Shown here piece by piece: positions 38,097 through 47,139 of a stretch of 64,000 bases of DNA. The DNA comes from Bacteroidales bacterium (lineage in GTDB: Bacteria > Bacteroidota > Bacteroidia > Bacteroidales > VadinHA17). How positions within the stretch are numbered: the stretch's first letter is position 1; each line of letters begins with the position of its first letter. The notes below the pieces were generated by a model, which searched no databases, was not told the origin of the DNA, and saw only the letters and a program-made list of their open reading frames with translations. A program made the translations under genes and the position numbers. Location: the NCBI GenBank assembly GCA_016715075.1, contig JADKBK010000013.1, positions 1-64,000 on the forward strand, in the 5' to 3' direction.

Positions 38097-39692
38097 TCAG
38101 GTAAAAATTACCATTTCGCGTTCAGCATCCCAGCCCATACCTTTAACATACATATTGTACAGTCCTGGTGATGAGAAACCATCCCATACAACTTCGTGCT
38201 TGCCCGGCTCCAGGTGGTCGGCGTGCATTCTCCACACCAGTTCTCCATGACGGTTAAGGATATCCACATATACATCACCCTTCTCCGGAACATTAACCTC
38301 CATAACCACCTGGTTATTTGGATCTGTACCGAGAGCTCTTATCGAGGGGGCTTCAGTTTTTGCAATTTTACCCGATTTCCAGGCATTATAGTTAAAGGGT
38401 TCATCACACATGTGATATTTATCTTCGTTGAACCCGTTGTTGTTTTTTCTCAGATAATAAGTCAGAAGCGGAGTCCTCTTGATTGTATCAAGTTTAACCA
38501 GTTTCGCTTTCCCGTTTTCCCAGAGGTAAATTGGTATATCAAAAGGATCGAGAACATTTGAAACCCCGCGTTCAATTCCGATATGGAAAAGACCAAAGTT
38601 TCCGGGTTCGTGACCTGCAAGCCAGTGGGTTATTATATCGACTCTGAAAGTATCCTTTCCAAAAATTACATTGTTGCTCATAAAATCCATTGCCTTACCG
38701 CTATGTGGTCCACCTGAGAAACCATCACCATCACGGCCGTATATACCTTCCACGATATTGATCCCGGTTGGAGTGGCGCTGTAAGAGTCAATCATTCTCT
38801 GCACCCAGTGTTCCATAAAAAGTCCTCCTCCATATGGCGGCCGGTCCATTTTTGTATCCCATCTGGGGATCCCTGCTTCCATATGTTTTTTGTGAAGGGC
38901 AGCATTACGTTCCATGTAGTCCTCCTGGAAAAACTGATGGTAACGCTTATCATACGACTTGAAGATATCAAAGTGTCCGCCGCAGAACTGATGGAACTTT
39001 TTACCTGTTATCCCCTGAAGGTTTTTAATACCTGCAGTAATACCCATCTGGTGAGACTTAAACTTGGCAATATTGATAAGGAATGTACCTTCAGCGTTCA
39101 TAGGCGCCATAAAACCGATTTCCTTGAATACATTACCGCCTTCAACTTTCTTAAAGATAATCTCTTCGCCAAGTTCCCAGTAATCCTTTGAAGACGGGTG
39201 TTTCAGATCAAAATTATTCCTTTTGGCCATGTCGGTCCAGCCATTGGCATCCCACATCTGGGGACAGGCACATTCTCTGAGGTAAAACTGTTGCGGTCCC
39301 TTTGCCTTTACTGAATTCAGATAACCTTCAATAAAATTGAGGTCAGTATTTATTCCGATCTGGGCATCATGATCTTTATTGTATCCGCTGCAGGTCCAGT
39401 TGGGTTTGCAGGTAACCTTGGTGCTATTCGGAAAGCCGGCTCCTTTTGATGTTTTTACGAACATCTCACCTGCAAGCTTGTACGAAGCATCATAAATTGC
39501 CTGTTTATCTGTTTTTTCCTTTACTGAGGTCAGATTGATAAATACAGCTTCAGGGTGTTCCTTAATAAAGGGGTGAAGGTCAAACCCTTCGCCACCCTTT
39601 GCATCAGCCGAGGCAAATACATCCATGCCAGGACCAACAATTCCCATTATTCCTGCTGCAGAAGAAACTTTTATAAAATCACGCCTTTTCAT
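38097..39692 (-). CDS. Tat-exported DUF362 domain-containing protein
   Basis: A 531-residue protein beginning with a twin-arginine signal (MKRRDFIKVSSAAGIMGIVG). The DUF362 core (about 100-400) contains KVTCKPNWTCSG, RECACPQMWD and NIAKFKSHQMGITAGIKNLQGITG, a segment strongly conserved in the family. Several Cys residues could bind a metal or Fe-S cluster, but no ferredoxin motif is seen. The C-terminal 70 residues (DVYVDILNRHGELVW ... PGKHEVVWDGFSSPGLYNMYV) form a FlgD-like Ig domain, as found in secreted Bacteroidota proteins. The biochemical role is unknown. The gene is flanked by the rhamnosidase and a SelA-like gene on the same strand, so it is probably part of the same function. Confidence 0.8.
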   Translation of the reverse strand: MKRRDFIKVSSAAGIMGIVGPGMDVFASADAKGGEGFDLHPFIKEHPEAVFINLTSVKEKTDKQAIYDASYKLAGEMFVKTSKGAGFPNSTKVTCKPNWTCSGYNKDHDAQIGINTDLNFIEGYLNSVKAKGPQQFYLRECACPQMWDANGWTDMAKRNNFDLKHPSSKDYWELGEEIIFKKVEGGNVFKEIGFMAPMNAEGTFLINIAKFKSHQMGITAGIKNLQGITGKKFHQFCGGHFDIFKSYDKRYHQFFQEDYMERNAALHKKHMEAGIPRWDTKMDRPPYGGGLFMEHWVQRMIDSYSATPTGINIVEGIYGRDGDGFSGGPHSGKAMDFMSNNVIFGKDTFRVDIITHWLAGHEPGNFGLFHIGIERGVSNVLDPFDIPIYLWENGKAKLVKLDTIKRTPLLTYYLRKNNNGFNEDKYHMCDEPFNYNAWKSGKIAKTEAPSIRALGTDPNNQVVMEVNVPEKGDVYVDILNRHGELVWRMHADHLEPGKHEVVWDGFSSPGLYNMYVKGMGWDAEREMVIFT

Positions 39693-39833
39693 TTTTTCAC
39701 TGTTTTACAAGATAACAGCCAGATTCTTCAACCTCCCAGTGTTCCGGAATTAGTATAAACCATTCTGTACAACACTCTGACAAATCAACACCAAACCAAC
39801 AGAACTGACCTTTTACTTCAACTCAAAAATAAA

Positions 39834-39862
39834 CAAATATATTGCCCATTTGTTCCTGCAAA
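39834..39862 (-). promoter_or_regulatory. candidate promoter for the DUF362 gene
   Basis: Read on the minus strand, a TTTG-type element is followed after 17 bases by tatattTG (TAnnTTTG, at 39841-39834). The spacing is about two bases shorter than the usual 19. It lies about 140 bases upstream of the DUF362 start in an otherwise empty 271-base gap. Confidence 0.35.
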
Positions 39863-39963
39863 ACTTAATTATTGTTAAAAATAAGCTACGCAATACAAGG
39901 TTCAAATGGTTGCAGCATCCACAACTAAAAATTCCGCAAAAACAGTTAAATCACATCATATCA

Positions 39964-41571
39964 TCAAGTTGCCAGAGGCTGGCCCTTAGGTACCCTGATA
40001 GGCTTGTGAACAGATTTCTGCTCATGACGAGTTGCAGTAAAGCTGCTCCTGATGTACTCACCCATGAATATCTGTCCCGACATCTTGCCATCGGCAACAG
40101 TACCATAGAAAATAAATGGTATATAATCAGCCACATGTTTATCTGAACTGCTGAGCTTCACCTGGTCACCATCAAGAATACCTACCATGTCGCGCATCGA
40201 AAAATCGCCCTTATGAGATCCCTTTATCCAGTTGCCATCCTGTTCAATAAAGAAGGTATGCTGGCTCCTGCTGCTGTAGAATTCAATATCTACATCCCAT
40301 CTCCCTGTAAGGTTGGCAACCGGAGCGGCCATATCTTTGGGTTTTGGGTTTGACTGGGTCAATACTTCAACGATGCGTTCATCCACTACCTTATCATTGC
40401 CAGGCTGCATCTGTCCTGATGATATTGTAATTGAAGTATTGCCGGCATCGTCAGGCCAGTCGCTGTGAACCGCAATCCTCGGCTGTTTTGTTGCAAGGCT
40501 CTCCTTCACGTCAGCTCCGCTAATACTAATTGTGTCGGTATTCCATGAAATATTTAATGATGGACTATGATTGGAGAGACCCTGGGGCTCTTCAATGGCG
40601 CATTTAACTCCCTTTACTGAGGATACCTTTTTGGAAATAGTTTCCAGATAGGTATGCCAGATTCTCATTTTTTCCACATGATCCCTTGTAACCCATGACT
40701 CAATTGCTGCAAGCATGCCAAGCATCTCCTCCTTACCTACCTTATTGTCACGGCCGGGTCCATGATGTGGTGAACTGGCCTGCCATGCCGACATCAGCAG
40801 ATCTTTTTTCCCCAGCAGCAATCCAGCACATTGCGGACCGCAAAGAGCTTTTCCACCGCTGTATGCTACAACAGTTGCTCCTCTTTTCAGATGAATATTA
40901 GGAATCGTAAGATCTTCAGCAGCAGCATCGATAAGAACAGGGATCTTTTTCTTTCCTGCTAATCCGGCAACCGTCTCAAGTGAAAACTGCTGACCCGGCT
41001 CCGTTTCATCGCTCGCCATCAGATAAACCATTGCTGTTCTGCTGGTCAGTGCATTTTCAAGTTCTTCTATTGTATCAACAGTGATTATCTTCACTCCGAT
41101 GTTGCGAATTCCATGATCATATGCATTTCTGGAACTTCTGGGAATTACAACTTCTGTCTTGTCGAATCCGGCAAGATCAGGGATCCTGATAAGCTTTTCC
41201 GGATTTCCGCCTGTAACGCAGGCTGCAGTAACATGTTTTATTCCTGCGGCACAACCTGCAGATACCATTCCCCACTCTGCTCCGGTCAGATCGGCTAAGC
41301 GCTGTCCCACACCGAAGGCAAGTTCATCATACTGCACAAAAAAACCTGATGCGGAATGCATTGCAGCTACAACCTCAGGGCGCTCAAGTGATCCGCCGAT
41401 AATTGTGTAAGTACCCACACAATTTATAACAGGCTCCACGCCTATCGACTGGTAAATATTAGGTCCGGGGGTTAGGGGCCCTTTGGGTCCAGCCAGAACA
41501 GATTCAAGCGGAAGAATAGTTCCCGCAAATGGTAAAATTGACAGACTCTTGATTATGTCTCTGCGTTCCAT
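39964..41571 (-). CDS. Tat-exported SelA-like PLP enzyme fused to a C-terminal beta domain (copy 3)
   Basis: A 535-residue protein, about 125 residues longer than the other two SelA-like copies. It starts with a twin-arginine signal (MERRDIIKSLSILPFAG). The PLP fold spans about 35-410, with the phosphate loop SAGCAAGIKHVTAACVTGG, the Asp in LIDAAAEDLTIPN and the PLP lysine in YSGGKALCGPQCAG (Lys241). The extra part (413-535, NLTGRWDVDIEFYSSRSQHTFFIEQ ... MSGQIFMGEY) is predicted to be all beta, and its repeated GxW/GxF strands resemble a lipocalin-like or avidin-like ligand-binding barrel. It could hold the substrate or anchor the enzyme. Upstream on the same strand lie two cog3964 amidohydrolases. 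Confidence 0.85.
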   Translation of the reverse strand: MERRDIIKSLSILPFAGTILPLESVLAGPKGPLTPGPNIYQSIGVEPVINCVGTYTIIGGSLERPEVVAAMHSASGFFVQYDELAFGVGQRLADLTGAEWGMVSAGCAAGIKHVTAACVTGGNPEKLIRIPDLAGFDKTEVVIPRSSRNAYDHGIRNIGVKIITVDTIEELENALTSRTAMVYLMASDETEPGQQFSLETVAGLAGKKKIPVLIDAAAEDLTIPNIHLKRGATVVAYSGGKALCGPQCAGLLLGKKDLLMSAWQASSPHHGPGRDNKVGKEEMLGMLAAIESWVTRDHVEKMRIWHTYLETISKKVSSVKGVKCAIEEPQGLSNHSPSLNISWNTDTISISGADVKESLATKQPRIAVHSDWPDDAGNTSITISSGQMQPGNDKVVDERIVEVLTQSNPKPKDMAAPVANLTGRWDVDIEFYSSRSQHTFFIEQDGNWIKGSHKGDFSMRDMVGILDGDQVKLSSSDKHVADYIPFIFYGTVADGKMSGQIFMGEYIRSSFTATRHEQKSVHKPIRVPKGQPLAT

Positions 41572-41673
41572 AGTGTTTTATTTTAGATTGTATAAATATA
41601 TTAATAAATGCAATTATTGTTAGCAATTCAACGAATCTGTATCCGATCACAAACGATCTGCCGTGTAAGGAGA

Positions 41674-42954
41674 TTATTTTTTCGTCCACTCCTGAGCAGC
41701 CAGTCCATTCTGATCCCAGACAATCTTTCCTGCACGTATTGTCATCTCAGCTTCGAACTTGCTGTCTCCGTTCATCCTGGCACCGCTCGCATCAATAAAG
41801 CCAAAACTGCCCTTTTTTACATTCAGGATTGCGATGTCAGCATCGGCTCCTTCACTCAATTGACCCAGGTCAGGGCGCTTTATGGAATTTGCCGAATTCC
41901 AGGTGGCACGCGATATAACATCCTGGATTGTCATACCCATATTTAAAAATTTCGACATTATATCGAGCATATTTTTCATTCCTGAATTCATGCTGAAACG
42001 ATGCAGATCAGAACCGAATGAATCTGGAAAAAGTCCCTGTTTCAGAGCAGGTACAGCAACTGCAAAGTGAAACATACCCCCGCCATGACCAACATCAAAC
42101 CGTATACCTTTTTTCTGCGCATCAAGCACACATTGCCTCAGCTTACCATTTTCATCCAGAATACAGGTTCTATCGACGGCAGTACAATAGGTATGGGTAT
42201 AAATGTCTCCTGGTCTCATCCGTTCCAGTAAACCCTCGAGTGGCAATAAGGGAAGATGACACTCCAGAAACAGAGGTACATTTGCTATACGACCAGCCTC
42301 AATTGACCTGTCCATAGGGGTCCATTCGCTGCCCCTGTAATGACCCAGTTTGACGCCGACAATAATCTCCGGATATTGCTGAATGACAAGTGATGTCATA
42401 TGCGGATCCATATCATTTATATCCTCCTCTGAGGGGAAACCTGTCATGCCCGATCCTGCTATGTTGAGAAAAGCCAGAACACGCGTAGATGATCTGTCAA
42501 TCACCTGCTTTTTGAAGAGAGGAAAATTACGCCATCCTGAAGTCCCGGCATCTACAACAGTCGTTATGCCTGCCTTGAATGTAATATCATCTGGTGACAG
42601 GCTAGAAAAGCCGTCGGCAAAGCCGTCTTTGCTTCCAACAAAGACATGGGTATGGAGATCTATCAGACCAGGTGTAACATACATGCCGTCAGCATTTATA
42701 ATCTTCTTCGCTCCTTTTACCGGGATATCGCTTGCAACCTTTAATATCTTACCATTGGCTATGGCGACATCCATCTTTGAGTCGATATTGTTTTTCGAAT
42801 CAATAAGATGGCCTCCCTTTATGAGAATATCTATCTCCTGGGCATTAAGAGATGATGAGAGTGCACAAAGCATTATGCCCGCTGAAATACCAACAAAAGC
42901 GGCAGAAAGAATCCTGCTGATTCTCTCTCTGATCGGGGAATAGTTTACAGACAT
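41674..42954 (-). CDS. exported cog3964-type amidohydrolase (copy 3)
   Basis: A 426-residue exported hydrolase (hydrophobic signal AAFVGISAGIMLCALSSSLNAQ). The metal site is complete: IDLHTHVF, the Lys in VGVKLGHY, the His in IYTHTYC, the His in FDVGHGGGMF and the Asp in GSDLHRFSMN. The sequence around the last Asp (RFSMNSGM) differs from the TGSMNGGM of the other copies, which suggests a different substrate. Length and motifs match cog3964 throughout. It sits between SelA-like copy 3 (102 bases downstream) and a further paralogue (71 bases upstream), all on the minus strand, so these three are probably one operon. Confidence 0.87.
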   Translation of the reverse strand: MSVNYSPIRERISRILSAAFVGISAGIMLCALSSSLNAQEIDILIKGGHLIDSKNNIDSKMDVAIANGKILKVASDIPVKGAKKIINADGMYVTPGLIDLHTHVFVGSKDGFADGFSSLSPDDITFKAGITTVVDAGTSGWRNFPLFKKQVIDRSSTRVLAFLNIAGSGMTGFPSEEDINDMDPHMTSLVIQQYPEIIVGVKLGHYRGSEWTPMDRSIEAGRIANVPLFLECHLPLLPLEGLLERMRPGDIYTHTYCTAVDRTCILDENGKLRQCVLDAQKKGIRFDVGHGGGMFHFAVAVPALKQGLFPDSFGSDLHRFSMNSGMKNMLDIMSKFLNMGMTIQDVISRATWNSANSIKRPDLGQLSEGADADIAILNVKKGSFGFIDASGARMNGDSKFEAEMTIRAGKIVWDQNGLAAQEWTKK

Positions 42955-43025
42955 AACAAATTAAGTATAATTAATTAAAGTAAGTCATCAATATCCGGAC
43001 CAAGGTTGCCAGGAAGCTCTATTAA

Positions 43026-44315
43026 TCAGGGCTTTGCATCCCATGACTGGGAACCTGTTCCGTTGAGGTTCCAAACTATCTTTCCGGCCCTCACAGTCAA
43101 TTCAGCTTCAAGCTTCTGGTTTCCTTTCAGTTTCTTTCCGCGGACATCGAGAAATCCGAAATCGCCCTTTCGCAGACTGAATACAGCCACATCGGCCACA
43201 CTTCCAACGCTAAGATTACCAAGTTCAGGTCTGTTTATCACCTGGGCGGGTTTCCATGTTGATCTGAGAATTACATCCTGAATCGTCAGCCCCATGGCCA
43301 TGAATTTTGAAAGCAGGTTAGTCATATCCTTCATGCCGCTGTTCATGCTACCCGTATGAAGATCAGAGCTTATAACATCGGCAATAAATCCCTGCTGTAT
43401 CGATGGCACTGCCTGTGCAAAGTGAAATGCACCGCCGCCATGCCCGACGTCAAATATTATTCCTCTCTTTTGTGCTTCAAATATAAAAGGCTTAACCTTT
43501 CCGTTTTCATCAACCGGGACCTCCCTGTCCAGCGGAGCATTGGCATATGTATGTGTCCATATATCCCCGGGCCTGAGATGTTTCATGAAAAGCTCTTCAA
43601 TTGATAAGGGAGGATGATGTTCGCCCAGATCCACCATAACCGGAACACCGGCAAGTTTACCAGCCTCAACAGCCTTATCAACCTGTGTAAAATCGGGGCC
43701 CCAGTAATGAGCCGATTTAACTCCTACAATAATATCGGGGAATAATTTTGTTATCATATACGAGGTCATCACAGGATTCATATCCGTCACATCCTGTTCT
43801 TCAAACCTCCCATACATTCCTGCTCCCACTATGTTCAGGAAGGCAAGTATTCTTGTCTGTGCCCTGTCAATAGTCTGCTCCTTGAAAGTCCTGAAATTCC
43901 TCCAGCCTGCAGAACCCGCATCCACAACTGTAGTCACCCCGGCTCTGAAAGTAAATCCATCAGGAGGCAAGGCATCCCATCCTCCGGAAATATAAGCGCC
44001 CTTGTCAGTCCCGTAAAACGAATGAACATGCATATCAATAAGTCCCGGAGTAACATACATCCCGCTTACATCAATGACATTCTTCGCTTTATCAGCTGCA
44101 ATATCGGGAGCTACCTGTGAGATCTTACCATCAGTTATTGCAACATCCATTCTGGAATCAATCTTATTCCGGGGGTCAATAACATGTCCGCCCTTAAGCA
44201 GCAGATCAATCTTCTGGACCTGTGCCATTAGTACGAATTCAAAACAAACAAAAAAGAGTATCAGAAGAATTCTGTATGCTGCACCAGCATGTTTCTCATT
44301 CTTAAGTAGTAGCAT
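43026..44315 (-). CDS. exported cog3964-type amidohydrolase (copy 4)
   Basis: A 429-residue paralogue with signal peptide ILLILFFVCFEFVLMAQ. Metal ligands are all present: IDMHVHSF, Lys in VGVKSAHYWG, His in IWTHTYAN, His in FDVGHGGGAF, Asp in SSDLHTGSMNSG. It resembles copy 2 (30029) more than copy 3, including IEELFMKHLRPGDIWTH and TIQDVILRSTWKPA. It is the first gene of the minus-strand half of the locus. The 212-base divergent gap to the propeller gene at 44528 contains no recognisable operator. An enzymatic role in hydrolysing an acylated compound in the periplasm is inferred from family and signal. Confidence 0.88.
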   Translation of the reverse strand: MLLLKNEKHAGAAYRILLILFFVCFEFVLMAQVQKIDLLLKGGHVIDPRNKIDSRMDVAITDGKISQVAPDIAADKAKNVIDVSGMYVTPGLIDMHVHSFYGTDKGAYISGGWDALPPDGFTFRAGVTTVVDAGSAGWRNFRTFKEQTIDRAQTRILAFLNIVGAGMYGRFEEQDVTDMNPVMTSYMITKLFPDIIVGVKSAHYWGPDFTQVDKAVEAGKLAGVPVMVDLGEHHPPLSIEELFMKHLRPGDIWTHTYANAPLDREVPVDENGKVKPFIFEAQKRGIIFDVGHGGGAFHFAQAVPSIQQGFIADVISSDLHTGSMNSGMKDMTNLLSKFMAMGLTIQDVILRSTWKPAQVINRPELGNLSVGSVADVAVFSLRKGDFGFLDVRGKKLKGNQKLEAELTVRAGKIVWNLNGTGSQSWDAKP

Positions 44316-44527
44316 AATTATAATAGTGTTTGAAAGTGTATAATCATTCAGAATGCTTAATTTTTAAAAAATCCGGAACCTGGATGCTGGTAAATGTACA
44401 AATTTTCATGACCTTCCTCTCCAGGGTAAATTGTAAATAATGTTAAATAAATAATGAAGTAAAAAATTAAAGTAAAACTATTCCTTCATATTTTATACTT
44501 TTACTGTGAATATTAATAAAAATAAAA

Positions 44528-45638
44528 ATGAAGCAGAATAATATTTTCAGATATCCGCTGCTGGCGGCAAGTATACTTTTTGTGTCAGTTTTTTCAGGGC
44601 TTGCATTCTCAGGTCCTGAAAATAAGACAAACAGCACTCTGCAGAGGCAGGTACCAATGGTACTCCGGTATGCAAACAAACAGTACTGTTAAAACCGGAC
44701 TGCAGGCTAAGTCTTATTATGCTGTTCTGGTCGACAGCAAAAACACCAAATGGTTTCTCACTGATGCTGGTATTGTAAGTTTAGCCGGAGATAAATGGAC
44801 GCTTATTAACGGTAACAATAAAATAGGATCTTCCGATCTTAAGGATTTTGCATACCGTAATAATCCGGCTGGTTCCGAGTTCTGGGTTGTTTCACCGAAG
44901 GGGGCAACAGTTTCCTCTCTCCCGTTTGATGAGAAAACCGAGGCCAAAACATACATTGCAGAAAATGGTTCTTTACTTAGTAATAATGTTGTGAAGGTCA
45001 CTTTTGGAAACGGCCCTCTGCGTTGGTTTGGAACAGACCAGGGTATTGCAGCTTTCAGCGATAATAAATGGCTTACTCTTTCTTATGATGATACCTATCC
45101 ATATGCTATGTTCCAGGAATATCCGATAACAGCAATTGCCACTAATCCTGCCGGTGATTCTCTGTATGTAGCAACTGACGGAGCTGGAGTTGCAAGGGTC
45201 TACAGGAATGATGTTGATGTCATTTCAGGAGCTTCTGTCTATGCTCAGTGGGGTCCGATAATAATGCCTTCCGACAAAGTATTCAGCATTTATATCGCTC
45301 CTGATGGAACAAAATGGTTCGGCACAGACCAGGGGGTTGCCACTCATAAAGGAAACAATACTCTTGAAAACTGGACCGTGTACACAACAGAAGAGGGATT
45401 GGTGAATAATTTTGTCCAGGCAATAACAGCGGATAAAAAGGGTAATCTCTGGTTCGGAACCAAAGGTGGCGGGATCTCAGTGTTTGATGGATCAAAATGG
45501 ACCTCATATACAACCGCTAACGGACTTGGCAGCAACAATATTCTATGCCTTACCGCAGATAACGACGGTACTGTCTGGATCGGAACCGATGAGGGAGTGA
45601 CATCATTCAAAGAAGGCATTTTTACAATTTATAGATAA
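44528..45638 (+). CDS. secreted two-component-regulator-type propeller protein (frame-disrupted)
   Basis: Two frames appear to make one protein of about 369 residues. The ATG at 44528 starts a good signal peptide (LAASILFVSVFSGLAFSG) but this frame stops at 44690. The main body lies in the +1 frame from about 44650. It consists of reg_prop-type propeller blades with the recurring pattern W-x-GT-x-x-G: RWFGTDQGIAAF, KWFGTDQGVATH, LWFGTKGGGISVF and VWIGTDEGVTSF. Such propellers usually form the sensor part of hybrid two-component proteins, but no kinase or transmembrane part follows here, so this is a free periplasmic propeller. The frame break is inferred from the signal peptide only; a one-base insertion near 44640-44690 would explain it. 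Confidence 0.7.
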
Positions 45639-45678
45639 CTGTGAAGTCATATTATAAACATTCCAAAATATACCTGTT

Positions 45679-46548
45679 ATGAAAAAAATTTCCAGAAGAG
45701 ATTTCCTGGGTAAAAGTACCCTGGGAATAGGTTCAGCTGTGCTGCTGTCTCAGATCCCTTATGACCTGAAGGCAAATGTTTCTCCCGGTATTGTTAAAAT
45801 GCCGGTTGGATTCCAGGTCTGGACTGTGAAGGATATGCTCATAAAGGATTTCCCGGGAACCCTCAAAATGATGGCTGGTCTGGGCTATGAGAGCATGGAG
45901 ATGTGTTCACCTCCGGGATATGAATCATCGGGATTTGGTCCTCTGATGAAGATGAAGGCAAAAGAGATGAAAAAGATAATAAATGATGCTGGCCTGATCT
46001 GTGAAAGCTCGCATTATGTGTTTGATGAACTACGTAATAACCTCGATGAAAGAATAGCCTTTGCACTTGAATCAGGACAGAAACAGATGATCCTGTCAAG
46101 TTTCTGGCTCCCGGAAAAGGCAACATTAAGTGACTGGCAAAAAGCCGCGGGCGAACTAAACAAGATAGGAGAAAGATCCAAAAAAGCCGGTATCCCCATG
46201 GGCTACCATAATCATCATATGGAATTTGCAAAAATTGATGATACTCTGATTTATGATGTCATTATGAAAGAGCTTGATCCTGATTATGTAAAAATGCAGT
46301 TCCAGGTAGCCGTTATAAGCATCGGATACAAAGCTGTTACCTATTTCAATAAATACCCCGGGAGGTTTATCTCAGCTCACCTTGCAGACTGGTCTGCAAC
46401 CGATAAAAAAGAGGCTCCGATCGGACAAGGCATTGTCGACTGGAAGGAATTCTTTGCCGGAATCGGTACGGGAGGCGTAAAAAATATCTTCGTTGAGATG
46501 AGCATGCCGACATTCAAAGACAGTGCAACATATCTTCACAGCCTCTGA
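45679..46548 (+). CDS. Tat-exported sugar phosphate isomerase/epimerase-like protein
   Basis: A 289-residue TIM-barrel protein of the xylose-isomerase-like/IolE superfamily with an RR signal (KISRRDFLGKSTLGIGSAV). Family features include FQVWTVKDM near the start, YESMEMCSPPGY, the conserved HYVFDELRNN, YHNHHMEFAK (metal-binding His/Glu), FISAHLADWS and the final Glu in IFVEMS. Family members interconvert sugars or act as endonuclease-like metalloenzymes; many Bacteroidota export such paralogues without a known substrate. The stop overlaps the next gene by 26 bases. It may belong to carbohydrate turnover linked to the rhamnosidases, but this is not shown. Confidence 0.82.
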   Translation: MKKISRRDFLGKSTLGIGSAVLLSQIPYDLKANVSPGIVKMPVGFQVWTVKDMLIKDFPGTLKMMAGLGYESMEMCSPPGYESSGFGPLMKMKAKEMKKIINDAGLICESSHYVFDELRNNLDERIAFALESGQKQMILSSFWLPEKATLSDWQKAAGELNKIGERSKKAGIPMGYHNHHMEFAKIDDTLIYDVIMKELDPDYVKMQFQVAVISIGYKAVTYFNKYPGRFISAHLADWSATDKKEAPIGQGIVDWKEFFAGIGTGGVKNIFVEMSMPTFKDSATYLHSL

Positions 46549-47089
46549 ATATTATAAAATACTTGACCTGCCCTCTGACTCCTCGGTTGAAGAGATAAAA
46601 AAGGCGTACAGAAAAAAAGCCAGGCTGTTCCATCCGGATATTAATCATTCTCCGGATGCTAAAGAACAATTCATCTGCGCAACTGAAGCCTATGAATTTC
46701 TTCTTGCGTATCATGAAAAGATAAAGAGTGATGAACAGGCCTATGCCAAGGCTATGGAGGATTGGCGAAAATACCGGCAGTACCGGTCGCGAAAAAGAGC
46801 TACAGCTTACGCGCGAACTCCATATGTCACTTTCAAAAATACCAGGTTCTACAGGACGACCAGGATTTTTGACGGAACAGCCATCCTTTTCAGCTTTGGA
46901 ATCTCAGTAATGGTCCTGATTTATACGATATACGGATATATTTTCAGGCTCAGAAACCCTGTACCGGGTCTTGAAAAGCCATCGGTATTTACCTTTGTAA
47001 TGTTGCTCCTCCTCGGGGTAACCTTTTTTCTCTCATTTATATACCTGAAAGCTTACCTCGATACGCCAGGGAAAAAGGGTAAAAAATAG
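46523..47089 (+). CDS. J-domain membrane protein
   Basis: A 188-residue protein with an N-terminal DnaJ domain (EYYKILDLPSDSSVEEIKKAYRKKARLFHPDIN, with the HPD tripeptide that stimulates DnaK ATPase). A basic linker follows, then two transmembrane helices (about 118-140 and 157-179). The start is probably GTG at 46523, which overlaps the isomerase stop; no ATG precedes the J domain in frame. Membrane-bound J proteins recruit DnaK to the membrane for local protein quality control. Its client is unknown. Confidence 0.8.
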   Translation: MQHIFTASEYYKILDLPSDSSVEEIKKAYRKKARLFHPDINHSPDAKEQFICATEAYEFLLAYHEKIKSDEQAYAKAMEDWRKYRQYRSRKRATAYARTPYVTFKNTRFYRTTRIFDGTAILFSFGISVMVLIYTIYGYIFRLRNPVPGLEKPSVFTFVMLLLLGVTFFLSFIYLKAYLDTPGKKGKK

Positions 47090-47139
47090 CAAATTGGTGG
47101 CATGATTTTTGAGCTTTAGAATAAGCTAATACCTCTACT

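Noticed and set aside
28771..41571. Selenocysteine synthesis genes (SelA)
   Set aside because: The SelA-like proteins carry export signals, are present in three copies, and no selB, selD or tRNA-Sec was seen.
26522..44315. Classic polysaccharide utilisation locus
   Set aside because: There is no SusC/SusD pair, hybrid two-component regulator or ECF sigma factor; only one glycoside hydrolase lies in this part.
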